Source: Streptomyces sp. NBC_01335 (GTDB lineage: Bacteria > Actinomycetota > Actinomycetes > Streptomycetales > Streptomycetaceae). Taken from it: a stretch of DNA of 64,000 nt. Under the pieces are notes generated by a model. That model worked only from the letters and a program-made list of their open reading frames with translations, searched no databases and was not told the origin of the DNA. Position numbers and translations under genes: made by a program. Of the stretch, positions 34,031 to 42,206 are shown in pieces. Position 1 is the stretch's first letter. Every line of letters starts with the position of its first letter. The stretch is taken from contig NZ_CP108370.1 in NCBI RefSeq assembly GCF_035953295.1, forward strand, positions 7,053,001 through 7,117,000, in the 5' to 3' direction.

Positions 34031-34819
34031 ATGTCGACGACCCGTCACCTCGTCAACCGGCAGCGCAGACTGGCCACCGTCGCCGCCGACCGCGCCACGG
34101 CGCCCCACGCGACCTCCCCGGAAGCCGGGGAAGGGGACGCCACGGACGTCGCCGGAGCGGACGCCGGTGACCCGCGTGCCGGCGATCCGGCCGACGACCC
34201 GGAGCCGTCCGACGCAGCCGACGGGGCGGAGGCGGAGGACGAGGGCTCCCCGGCCGGGACGGAGGCGGAGGCTGATGCCGGGGCCCCGGAACGCCGGACG
34301 CGCCGCCTCCGTATCAGCCTCCCCGCCCTCCTCTGCGTACTCACCGTGCTGCTCGGTGTCTTCGCCGCCTGGGCGTTCACCTCCGCCGCCACTCTGCGCG
34401 ACGACCCGAGCCGCCGGAACACCGCGCTCACCGACATCGCCCGCACCAGCGAGGTCAAGGGACAGATCACCGAGGCGGTCGGCGCCGTCTTCAGCTACGA
34501 CTACGCCTCCACCGAGAAGTCCGACCGCGCCGCCAAGACCTACCTGACCGGCAAGGCGGTGCAGCAGCACCAGGACATGCTCGCCGAGGTACGGGAGCAG
34601 GCCCCCAAGCAGAAGCTCGTCCTCACCACGACCGTCACCGAGAGCGCGGTCGAACGGCTCGACGGCGACCGGGCGCGACTCCTCGTCTTCGCCGACCAGA
34701 GCAACACCCGCACCGGCGCCAAGGAGGAGACGACCTACGCCGCGGCCATGTTCGCCGTGGACGCGGTCCGCAGCGACGGCCGCTGGCGCATCGCGGCCAT
34801 CGACACCTTCACCCAGTGA
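34031..34819 (+). CDS. Mce-associated membrane protein, type B copy 2
   Basis: 262 residues from the ATG at 34031 (GAGAGGAA upstream). Acidic disordered N-terminus (~25-95), one membrane helix (~100-122, PALLCVLTVLLGVFAAWAFT) and the same outside domain as type B copy 1: EAVGAVFSYDYASTEKSDRA, VQQHQDMLAEVREQAPKQK, WRIAAIDTFTQ. The acidic head presumably faces the cytoplasm; its role is unknown. A transglycosylase gene follows after 19 bases. Confidence 0.85.
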   Translation: MSTTRHLVNRQRRLATVAADRATAPHATSPEAGEGDATDVAGADAGDPRAGDPADDPEPSDAADGAEAEDEGSPAGTEAEADAGAPERRTRRLRISLPALLCVLTVLLGVFAAWAFTSAATLRDDPSRRNTALTDIARTSEVKGQITEAVGAVFSYDYASTEKSDRAAKTYLTGKAVQQHQDMLAEVREQAPKQKLVLTTTVTESAVERLDGDRARLLVFADQSNTRTGAKEETTYAAAMFAVDAVRSDGRWRIAAIDTFTQ

Positions 34820-34838
34820 CCCGGGGAGAGACGGACAG

Positions 34839-36119
34839 ATGAGGTTCAACGGCTCCATGCGGCGCGGAATCACCGGCACGGCCACCGCCGTCGCCGCGAT
34901 GGCCGCGCTCACGGCCTCGCAGGCACCGGGATTCGCGGGCGCCGCGCACCACGACGAGGCGAAGAACGTGGCCACCGACGAGGTGGTCTGGACGCACGTG
35001 CCCAACGACGACTCGTACCACACCGAACTGCCGCCCCTGAAGTCACCGACTCCGCTGACGCCCCCGAAGCCGGGCGTGAAGCAGACCCCCGCCGTCGTCC
35101 GCGCCTGGGCCGAAGCGGGCATCCCGGCGACCGTGCTCGCGGCGTACCGCAAGGCCGAGGCCACCGTCACCCGGACCGACGGTTCCTGCCGCCTGCCGTG
35201 GCAACTCCTCGCCGCCATCGGCAAGGTGGAGTCCGGGCACGCCGCCGGCGGCAGGGTGGACAAGGCCGGTACGACCCTCACCCCGATCCTGGGCCCCGTC
35301 CTGAACGGCGCCGGGTTCGCCAACATCCCGGACACCGACAACGGCGCCTACGACGGTGACCGCACCTTCGACCGGGCCGTCGGGCCGATGCAGTTCATCC
35401 CGTCCACCTGGGCCCACTGGGGCCAGGACGGCAACGGCGACGGCCTCAGGAACCCCAGCAACGTCTACGACGCCACGCTCGCCGCCGGCCGCTACCTCTG
35501 CGCGGGGACCCGTAACCTCTCCGTCGGCGCCGACCTCGACCGCGCGATCCTCAGCTACAACCACTCGGACACCTACCTGCGCACGGTGCTGTCCTGGATG
35601 GCGTACTACGGCGACGGAGCCCACCCGGTCCCGGACGGCCAGGGCCCCCTGCCCACCACCCCCGGCGCGGGCGGCCCCACCGAACCGTCCGCCCCGGTCG
35701 GCGGCCCCGGCACCATCGTCATCGGCCCGCAGCCCACCGGCAGCCCCCGCCCGTCCACCTCGCCCACCCCCACCCCGTCCGGCTCGCCCGACCCCGGCAC
35801 CACCCCGGACCCGAGCACGACCCCGGACCCGGGCACCACCCCGGACCCCGGCACCACGCCCGATCCGAGTACCACGCCCGACCCCGGCACGACCCCGGAC
35901 CCGACCGACACCGGGACGCCCGACCCGACGGACCCGGCCACGACGGACCCCACGGACCCGGCGACCACCGACCCCACGGACCCGGCCACGACCGAGCCCA
36001 CCACCCCCTCCACGACCGACCCCGAGCCCGGCTGCACGGACCCGGTCACCGACCCCTCCGCCGACCCCGAGCCCACCGGCGACCCGTGCGCCACGCCGAC
36101 CGACGGGGCGACGGCGTAG
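34839..36119 (+). CDS. Secreted lytic transglycosylase with Pro/Thr/Asp-rich tail
   Basis: 426 residues, ATG at 34839 behind GGGGAGAG. Signal peptide ~1-36 (TATAVAAMAALTASQAPGFA). The transglycosylase domain (~85-270) is of the MltB/SLT2 kind: LLAAIGKVESGHAAGG with the catalytic Glu at ~131, TPILGPVLNGAGFANI, RAVGPMQFIPSTWAHWGQDG and SYNHSDTYLRTVLSWMAYYG. It cleaves peptidoglycan between MurNAc and GlcNAc. The tail (~280-426) is low-complexity with PDPGTTPD/PDPSTTPD and PTDPATTD units, probably a wall-spanning spacer. As last gene of the Mce locus it may open the wall for the transporter; that is inference. No sortase motif. Confidence 0.88.
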   Translation: MRFNGSMRRGITGTATAVAAMAALTASQAPGFAGAAHHDEAKNVATDEVVWTHVPNDDSYHTELPPLKSPTPLTPPKPGVKQTPAVVRAWAEAGIPATVLAAYRKAEATVTRTDGSCRLPWQLLAAIGKVESGHAAGGRVDKAGTTLTPILGPVLNGAGFANIPDTDNGAYDGDRTFDRAVGPMQFIPSTWAHWGQDGNGDGLRNPSNVYDATLAAGRYLCAGTRNLSVGADLDRAILSYNHSDTYLRTVLSWMAYYGDGAHPVPDGQGPLPTTPGAGGPTEPSAPVGGPGTIVIGPQPTGSPRPSTSPTPTPSGSPDPGTTPDPSTTPDPGTTPDPGTTPDPSTTPDPGTTPDPTDTGTPDPTDPATTDPTDPATTDPTDPATTEPTTPSTTDPEPGCTDPVTDPSADPEPTGDPCATPTDGATA

Positions 36120-36129
36120 CAGCAGCGGG

Positions 36130-36215
36130 CGGCGCCGGCCCAGGTCACCGCTGACCCGGACCGGCGCCGGCCCAGGTCACCGCTGACCCGGACCGGCGCC
36201 GGCGCGGGTCACCGC
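36130..36215 (+). repeat. Tandem 32-base repeat after the Mce locus
   Basis: Two exact 32-base units (36130-36161, 36162-36193) and a diverged 22-base third begin just past the transglycosylase stop. Each contains the palindrome CGGCGCCG, so the tract can fold into stacked hairpins and may act as terminator between the Mce operon and the convergent ligase gene. Confidence 0.8.
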
Positions 36216-36317
36216 CGGCCGAATCGGCGCCGGGTCTCGTCGTCGGCCGGCAGGAACGTCTCCAGATGCAGCCCCTCCAGGGCCGCGTCGGTGGCAGCGG
36301 GACATCCGCGACCCGCC

Positions 36318-37382
36318 TCACCCCGAGCCCGACAGCACCTCGGAGAGGTCGTACCGCACCACTTCCGCCAGCTGCCCGTACGTGCAGCCGGAAGGGGTGC
36401 GGTCGGGGCGCCAGCGGCGGAACTGCGTGGTGTGCCGGAACCGGTCGCCCTCCATGTGGTCGTACGCCACCTCGCAGACCCGCTCCGGACGCAGCGGCAC
36501 CCAGGACATGTCCTTCTTCCCCGACCAGCGGCTCGGCGCCCCCGGCATCCTGGCGCTCTCGTGCGCCTCCGCGTCCGCCCAGGCTCCCCAGGGGTGTTCG
36601 GTGAGGGCGGTGCGCAACGGTGCCAGTTCGTCGGCGAGTTCGGCCCGCCGCTTCATCGGGAAGGAGGCGCAGACGCCGACGTGCTGGAGCGCGCCCTCGT
36701 CGTCGTACAGCCCCAGCAGGAGCGAGCCGACGACCGGGCCGCTCTTGTGCTCGCGGTAGCCGGCCACCACGCAGTCGGCGGTCCGTTCGTGCTTGATCTT
36801 GAACATGGTGCGGGCGTCGGGCCGGTAGGGCAGGCCGAGCGGTTTGGCGACGATCCCGTCCAGGCCCGCGCCCTCGTACTGGTCGAACCACCGCTGCGCG
36901 ACCTCCCGGTCCGTGGTGGCCGGGGCGAGATGGACCGGGGGCGCCGCACCCGCGAGCGCCGCCTCCAGCACCGTGCGCCGGTCCACCTGCGGGGTGTCGA
37001 GCAGCGACAGGTCGTCCAGGGCCAGCACGTCGAAGGCGACCAGGGAGGCGGGGGTCCGCTCGGCGAGGAGGCGTACGCGGGACTCGGCCGGGTGGATGCG
37101 CTCGCTGAGCCGGTCGAAGTCGAGGCGCCCGCCGTGCGCGAGCACGATCTCCCCGTCGATCACGCAGCGCGGCGGCAACGACTCCAGGACCGCCGGGACC
37201 AGCTCGGGGAAGTAGCGGGTCAGCGGCTTGCCGGTACGGCTGCCGATCACCACCTCGTCGCCGTCCCGGTGCACGATCGCCCGGAAGCCGTCCCACTTCG
37301 CCTCGTACTGCATGCCTGGCGGGATCGTGGCGACGGACTTGGCGAGCATCGGCTTCACAGGAGGCATCACCGGCAGGTCCAT
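36318..37382 (-). CDS. ATP-dependent DNA ligase, NHEJ (LigD/LigC) type
   Basis: 354 residues. Nucleotidyl-transferase motif I EAKWDGFR with the adenylated lysine at 29, then DGEIV (motif III), LVAFDVLAL, GLDGIVAKPLGLPY (motif IV) and MFKIKHERTADCVV (motif V), followed by an OB domain ending YDLSEVL. It matches the stand-alone ligase domain of bacterial LigD. It seals nicks and double-strand break ends with ATP, usually with Ku; no ku gene lies in this window. It is divergent from the polymerase gene with 77 bases between. In many bacteria the two activities are one protein; here they are two genes with a shared promoter region. Confidence 0.92.
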   Translation of the reverse strand: MDLPVMPPVKPMLAKSVATIPPGMQYEAKWDGFRAIVHRDGDEVVIGSRTGKPLTRYFPELVPAVLESLPPRCVIDGEIVLAHGGRLDFDRLSERIHPAESRVRLLAERTPASLVAFDVLALDDLSLLDTPQVDRRTVLEAALAGAAPPVHLAPATTDREVAQRWFDQYEGAGLDGIVAKPLGLPYRPDARTMFKIKHERTADCVVAGYREHKSGPVVGSLLLGLYDDEGALQHVGVCASFPMKRRAELADELAPLRTALTEHPWGAWADAEAHESARMPGAPSRWSGKKDMSWVPLRPERVCEVAYDHMEGDRFRHTTQFRRWRPDRTPSGCTYGQLAEVVRYDLSEVLSGSG

Positions 37383-37459
37383 GGTTCCGATTCTGCGCGG
37401 AACCCCACCGCCCGTCCTTCGATATGCGGCATTCGCGTACCCCGCCTACGGTGGCCGAC

Positions 37460-38518
37460 ATGGGAGCTGCGGTGGAACTCGACGTGGACGGGCGGTCGGT
37501 GCGACTGTCCAACCCCGACAAGGTGTACTTCCCGGAGAAGGGCTACACCAAGAGGGACGTGGCGGAGTACTTCCTCGCCGTGGGCGACGGCATCACGCGC
37601 GCGTTGCGCGACCGGCCCACCACCCTCCAGCGCTTCGTCGACGGCGTGGAGGGCGAGTTCTTCTACCAGAAGCGGGCACCGAAGAACCTGCCCGACTGGA
37701 TTCCCACGGCCCGCATCGCCTTCCCCAGCGGCCGGCCGGCCGACGAGATCTGCCCCGCCGGACTCGCGGCGGTGCTCTGGGCCGCCAACCTGGGCACCCT
37801 CACCTTCCACCCCTGGCCGGTACGGAGCACCGACACCGACCACCCCGACGAGCTCCGCATCGACCTCGACCCGCAGCCCGGCACGGAGTACGCCGACGCC
37901 GTCGAGGCCGCCCACGAACTCCGCTCCGTCCTGGAGGACCACGGGCTGCGCGGCTGGCCCAAGACCTCCGGCGGACGCGGCATCCACGTCTTCGTCCCGC
38001 TGGCCCCCGAGTGGACCTTCACCGAGGTGCGGCGGGCCACCATCGCGGCCGGGCGCGAACTGGAACGGCGGATGCCGGACCGGGTCACCACCGCCTGGTG
38101 GAAGGAGGAGCGCGGCGAACGGATCTTCGTGGACTTCAACCAGACCGCCCGCGACCGGACGATCGCCTCCGCCTACTCCGTACGCCCCTTCCCGCACGCC
38201 CCCGTCTCCGCCCCGCTGCGCTGGGAGGAGATCGACGACGCCGAGCCCCGCGACTTCGACATCAAGACCCTGCCCGTGAGGTACGCGAAGGTGGGCGACG
38301 TCCACGCCGACATGGACCAGCAGGCGTTCCGCCTCGACCTGCTGCTGGAACTCGCCGACCGCGACGAGAAGGACCGCGGGCTCGGCGACATGCCCTACCC
38401 GCCGGAGTACCCCAAGATGCCCGGCGAGCCCAAGCGCGTGCAGCCCAGCCGCGCCCGCGCTGACGACGAGCCGGACGGCAGAGCACCGGACGGCGACGAG
38501 CCGGAGGCCGACGGGTGA
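37460..38518 (+). CDS. LigD-type NHEJ polymerase/primase
   Basis: 352 residues from the ATG at 37460, which gives the usual VELDVDGRSVRLSNPDKVYFPE opening; an ATG at 37424 is possible. This is the archaeo-eukaryotic primase-type PolDom of LigD: metal-binding aspartates in RIDLDPQPG (135 and 137), WPKTSGGRGIHVFVPL with the conserved His, and IFVDFNQTARDRTIASAYS. It fills or extends ends with nucleotides during end joining. A ~40-residue acidic tail (DDEPDGRAPDGDEPEADG) is added. Its stop overlaps the next gene's GTG by four bases, so the membrane protein is translated with it. Confidence 0.92.
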   Translation: MGAAVELDVDGRSVRLSNPDKVYFPEKGYTKRDVAEYFLAVGDGITRALRDRPTTLQRFVDGVEGEFFYQKRAPKNLPDWIPTARIAFPSGRPADEICPAGLAAVLWAANLGTLTFHPWPVRSTDTDHPDELRIDLDPQPGTEYADAVEAAHELRSVLEDHGLRGWPKTSGGRGIHVFVPLAPEWTFTEVRRATIAAGRELERRMPDRVTTAWWKEERGERIFVDFNQTARDRTIASAYSVRPFPHAPVSAPLRWEEIDDAEPRDFDIKTLPVRYAKVGDVHADMDQQAFRLDLLLELADRDEKDRGLGDMPYPPEYPKMPGEPKRVQPSRARADDEPDGRAPDGDEPEADG

Positions 38519-39672
38519 GCAGCGAGCGGACACCGCCGGAACCGGAGGGCGAGGGCACCGGCGCGAGCGACAGCGAGGGAAGCACCGCCGGAGAGACGGC
38601 GGGACACACCCCCGGCCACCCCCGCCACGGCGCCCACGGCCGTCCCTCCACCACGCGCGACAAGTGGCACGCCTTCAAGGAGTCGCCGTACTTCCCCGCG
38701 ACCGTGCTGCTGTTCATCCTCGCCGCCGCCGCGGGCCTCTTCGCCGGCTCGTACACCTACGCCATGGCCAACCCCACCCCGCACCGCATTCCGGCCGCCG
38801 TGATCGGCCAGCCCGCCTCGCCGCGCGGCACCGCGTTCGTGGCGGGGATGGAGAAGGCCCTGAACACCTCCCTGGTCCTGCACGAGTACGACACGACGGC
38901 CGAGGCCGACGAGGCGCTCCAGGAACAACGCGTCTTCACCATCCTGCGCGCCGGAAACGACCGGGTGCACCTCGACGTCGCCGGCGCCTCCGGCGCCTCC
39001 GTGGCCCAACTCCTCGCCGAGGCGGGGGAGAAGGTGGGCAAGGAGATCGGAGTGCCGGTCACCGTCCGGGACGTCAAACCGCTCCAGCCGGGCGACCCGC
39101 GCGGACTCGCGCTCTTCTACATCTCGCTCGCCGCCGTCATCCTCGGCTTCGTCGGCGCCATCCAGCTCAGCGTCCACGCCCGCTCCCTGACCCCGCTCGA
39201 ACGCATCCTCTTCACCGTCGCCCACGCCCTGTTCGGCGCCTTCGCCATCGCCGCCGTCGTGGACTGGGGGCTCGGCGCGCTGGACCTGCCGTTCCTCCAG
39301 TCCTGGCTGATCCTGGCGTTCACGATGTTCACCAGCGCCATGGTCTTCACCATGTTCAACACCCTCATCGGACGGTGGGCGATGCTCCCGACCTGGGGCG
39401 TCATGGTGCTGCTCGGCAACCCGTCGTCCGGCGGCGCCGTCTCCTGGCCGCTGCTGCCGTCGCTGCTCGGGCACATCGGCCGCTGGCTGCCTCCCGGCGC
39501 CTCGGTCAACGCCCAGCACACCGCCGTCTACTACCACGGGCACCAGTTCCTCTTCCCCTACCTGGTGCTCGGCGTCTGGGCCCTGATCTCCTGCGCCGTG
39601 TTCTGGACCTGGCGCCACCGCCACCCCGGCGGCCGGCCGAAGCCCGCCGAACACGCGGCCGCGTCCGGCTGA
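38515..39672 (+). CDS. Membrane protein of the YhgE/Pip or ABC-2 permease type
   Basis: 385 residues, GTG overlapping the polymerase stop (GTGA). A ~50-residue hydrophilic N-terminus, one membrane helix (~60-83, TVLLFILAAAAGLFAGSYTY), an outside domain (~85-195) and five further helices (~200-365: LALFYISLAAVILGFVGAIQ, ALFGAFAIAAVVDWGLGAL, SWLILAFTMFTSAMVFTMFN, LPTWGVMVLLGN, PYLVLGVWALISCAVFWTW). One helix, a large outside loop and a C-terminal helix bundle is the layout of YhgE/Pip or ABC-2-like proteins. Substrate and role are unknown. Coupling to a DNA repair gene is odd and may only be positional. It converges on the SNF2 gene with 23 bases between. Confidence 0.75.
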   Translation: MSSERTPPEPEGEGTGASDSEGSTAGETAGHTPGHPRHGAHGRPSTTRDKWHAFKESPYFPATVLLFILAAAAGLFAGSYTYAMANPTPHRIPAAVIGQPASPRGTAFVAGMEKALNTSLVLHEYDTTAEADEALQEQRVFTILRAGNDRVHLDVAGASGASVAQLLAEAGEKVGKEIGVPVTVRDVKPLQPGDPRGLALFYISLAAVILGFVGAIQLSVHARSLTPLERILFTVAHALFGAFAIAAVVDWGLGALDLPFLQSWLILAFTMFTSAMVFTMFNTLIGRWAMLPTWGVMVLLGNPSSGGAVSWPLLPSLLGHIGRWLPPGASVNAQHTAVYYHGHQFLFPYLVLGVWALISCAVFWTWRHRHPGGRPKPAEHAAASG

Positions 39673-39695
39673 ACGCCCTCGGCTCGGTCGAACCG

Positions 39696-41912
39696 TCAGA
39701 GCCGGCCCAGGCGCAACTGCTCCTCCTCCACGATGAGCCGGGCCAGCGCCCCGTCCGACACGTCCACGGCCTCCGGCACCGCCTCGGCGAGATCGCTGCG
39801 CCGGGCGTACGCGTCGAACGCCCGGTCCTTGCGGGCCAGCAGCGTCATCATCCGCTGGTCGACGCTGTCCGCCGTGAGCAGCCGGTGCACCTGGACGCCG
39901 CGTATCTGGCCCATCCGGTGCGCCCGGGCCACGGCCTGGTGCTCCAGGGTGGGTTTGATCTGCGGCTCGCAGAGGATGACCACGGAGGCCGCCTGCATGT
40001 TCAGCCCGGTGCCGCCCGCCTGGATCTGGCTCAGCAGCACCGCGTGACCGCGCGCCGCGCCGAACGCGTCCACCAGCTCCTGCCGGCGGCCCGCCGCGAC
40101 GTTCCCCGCGACCGGCCCGAACACCTCGTCGCCGAGGGCCGCGCGGACGGTCGCCAGCACCTCGCGGAAGTACGAGAACACCACCACCTTGTGCCCGTTG
40201 CCGGCCGCCTCGGCGACGAGCTCCCGCAGCCGCGCCAGCTTCGCCGACGCCTCGGGCACCGCGTACGCCGCCCGGCGCATCCGCATGAAGTGACCGTCGT
40301 CCACCGCCGCCCGGTAGGCGCGCAGGTCCTCCTCGCTGAACTCCACCCACTCGTCGGCCCGGACCAGCGCGGGCAGTTCGGGAAGGACGTCCTCCTGGTT
40401 GCGCCGGAGATAGGCGGGCGCCACCGCCCGGCGGAAGGCCGGCGAACCGGCGGCGCCGTGCGCCGTGCCGACCGAGGGCGCCGGCTCGGGGCGGAGCAGG
40501 CGGATCAGACTGCGGAACTCCGCCACCCGGTTCTCCATCGGCGTGCCGGTGAGGAAGAGGACGTGCTCGGCCCGGTCGGCCCACCCGGCCACCGCCCGCG
40601 CCCTGCGGGTGCCGGGATTCTTGACGTAATGCGCCTCGTCCACGACGAGCATGGCCGGCCGCACGCCCGCCGCCTCCGCGTCCGGCAGGGCGTGGAGGCC
40701 GTCGAACGTGGTGAGCGCGACCCCGCCCGAACGGAGCCACTCACCGAACGCCTCGTTCCGGTCGGGTCCGTGGACCGGCAGCACGCCCAGCGCGGAGCGG
40801 GCGCGGATCTCGCGCGTCCAGTTGACGAGCACGCTCGCCGGGCACACCACCAGGAAGCGGTTTTCGCCGCCCGCCGCCAGATGCGCCAGCGCCGCGATGG
40901 CCTGCACCGTCTTCCCCAGACCCATCTCGTCCCCGAGCACGACCCGTTTCTGGGCGAGCGCGAACCGGGCCCCGAACGACTGGTATCCGCGGAGCGACAC
41001 CCGCAACAGCGTGTCGTCCAGCCGCAGTCCGCGCACCCGGTCCGCGATCGCCGACGGCAGGAACCCCTCGGCGGCTTCCCGGTCCGGGCCGGTGCCCGAC
41101 AACTCGGCGAGCAGACCGTAGTACTCGGCCGACCGCAGCTCGAAGTCGACCCAGGCCGCCGCCTCCGGCTCGTCGGCCCGCAGCAGATCGACGCAGACCT
41201 GGCCGAAGAGGAGTGGCAGCCGCTGCTCCTCGGCCTCCGCCAGCACCGACCGCACGGTCTCCACCGCCGCCGCGACCCGGCCGCGCGCCTCCCGGCCGAG
41301 GAAGAGGGGGCGCAGCCGCCCTCTGGCCGGTGCCGCCGAGGCAACGGGCTCCGCCAGCCGCCCGATCAGGCGCAGCGCCGCCTCACGGGCCCGCCGCGCG
41401 TCGGGGCCCGCCTCGACCAGCCGGTGCAGGGCCACCACCAGCGCGCCGGTGGCAGGGTCCGGGGCGTCCGCGTCGAGCCGTACCGCGACCGTGTCGCGGA
41501 CCGCGTGCGCGAGCTGCTCGGCCGCGGCCAGCGCCTGGTCGGTGGTCTGCGCCCCGACCCCGGGCAGCCGCCGGAGCTCGTACCGGCTCCTCGTGCGCAC
41601 CGCGCCGACCGTGCGGAACCCGGCCTGTTCGAAGGCGGTGATGCGCAGCCGCCCCTCCGTCACGTCGCGGAGCCGGGCGACCGGGATCGTGTCCAGTTCC
41701 CGGCCGACCAGGGAGTCGACGAGGGGGTCGAGCACGGAGCGTACGGCGTCCAGCGCCCGGTCGTGGTCGGCCGGCACCGCGCGGGCCGCCGCCAGCAGCG
41801 TGTCCGCGTCCGCGAGCAGCGGCCGGACCGCCCTCCTGGCGCCCGACCCGCTGCCCTCGGGTGGTGTCCGGCCTTGGTCCGCCGGACACCACCCGGCGCC
41901 GTTCTGTGGCAT
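39696..41912 (-). CDS. SNF2-family DEAD/DEAH helicase
   Basis: 738 residues from the ATG at 41912 (AGAGGGA upstream); the frame is open to 42827, but that part overlaps the divergent VOC gene. A ~310-residue N-terminal region includes a helix-hairpin-helix-like RSRYELRRLPGVGAQTTDQA, suggesting DNA binding. The ATPase follows: motif I GDEMGLGKTVQ (~330), VVCPASVLVNWTREI, DEAH box VVDEAHYVKN (~424), FLTGTPMENRV, then C-terminal motifs VVVFSYFREVL, LLSQIQAGGTGLNMQAASVV and AVARAHRMGQIRGVQVHRLL. It is a DNA translocase of the Swi2/Snf2 superfamily; the bacterial function is not specific. No methylase or nuclease gene is adjacent, so there is no sign of a restriction system. Confidence 0.9.
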   Translation of the reverse strand: MPQNGAGWCPADQGRTPPEGSGSGARRAVRPLLADADTLLAAARAVPADHDRALDAVRSVLDPLVDSLVGRELDTIPVARLRDVTEGRLRITAFEQAGFRTVGAVRTRSRYELRRLPGVGAQTTDQALAAAEQLAHAVRDTVAVRLDADAPDPATGALVVALHRLVEAGPDARRAREAALRLIGRLAEPVASAAPARGRLRPLFLGREARGRVAAAVETVRSVLAEAEEQRLPLLFGQVCVDLLRADEPEAAAWVDFELRSAEYYGLLAELSGTGPDREAAEGFLPSAIADRVRGLRLDDTLLRVSLRGYQSFGARFALAQKRVVLGDEMGLGKTVQAIAALAHLAAGGENRFLVVCPASVLVNWTREIRARSALGVLPVHGPDRNEAFGEWLRSGGVALTTFDGLHALPDAEAAGVRPAMLVVDEAHYVKNPGTRRARAVAGWADRAEHVLFLTGTPMENRVAEFRSLIRLLRPEPAPSVGTAHGAAGSPAFRRAVAPAYLRRNQEDVLPELPALVRADEWVEFSEEDLRAYRAAVDDGHFMRMRRAAYAVPEASAKLARLRELVAEAAGNGHKVVVFSYFREVLATVRAALGDEVFGPVAGNVAAGRRQELVDAFGAARGHAVLLSQIQAGGTGLNMQAASVVILCEPQIKPTLEHQAVARAHRMGQIRGVQVHRLLTADSVDQRMMTLLARKDRAFDAYARRSDLAEAVPEAVDVSDGALARLIVEEEQLRLGRL

Positions 41913-42206
41913 GTACGTACGTCCCTCTGTCCCGCCGCCCCGCCCGTCCCGGGACACCACGAGGGGTCCCGCGGGCCCCCATGGTTTCACGACCGCCCGG
42001 CGGGATGGTCTCCACCGCCCCGGCGGCGGAGACCGGATCGTGCGGGGCCGGGCGTCCTGTCCGGCCGGGCGTCCGCGGACTGCGGCGCCCGGCCACCGGT
42101 GGCAGACTCGAATGGCCAGGGAATCCCCTGCACGACACCACGTCCACGACCTGCACCGACGAGTCAAGCGGGGCGTCAACGGGCCCCGCTGGAGGAGCGC
42201 AGCGCC

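Noticed and set aside
35760..36060. Repeated GACCCCGG/GACCCGAC units as a possible CRISPR or DNA repeat array
   Set aside because: They are codons for the PDPGTTPD-type protein repeats of the transglycosylase tail, without spacer structure.
36215..36320. Peptide frame on the - strand reading ALEGLHLETFLPADDETRRR next to the ligase stop
   Set aside because: It looks protein-like but is about 35 codons, lacks its own start and lies in a different frame from the complete-looking ligase end. Could be a gene remnant; not enough to call.
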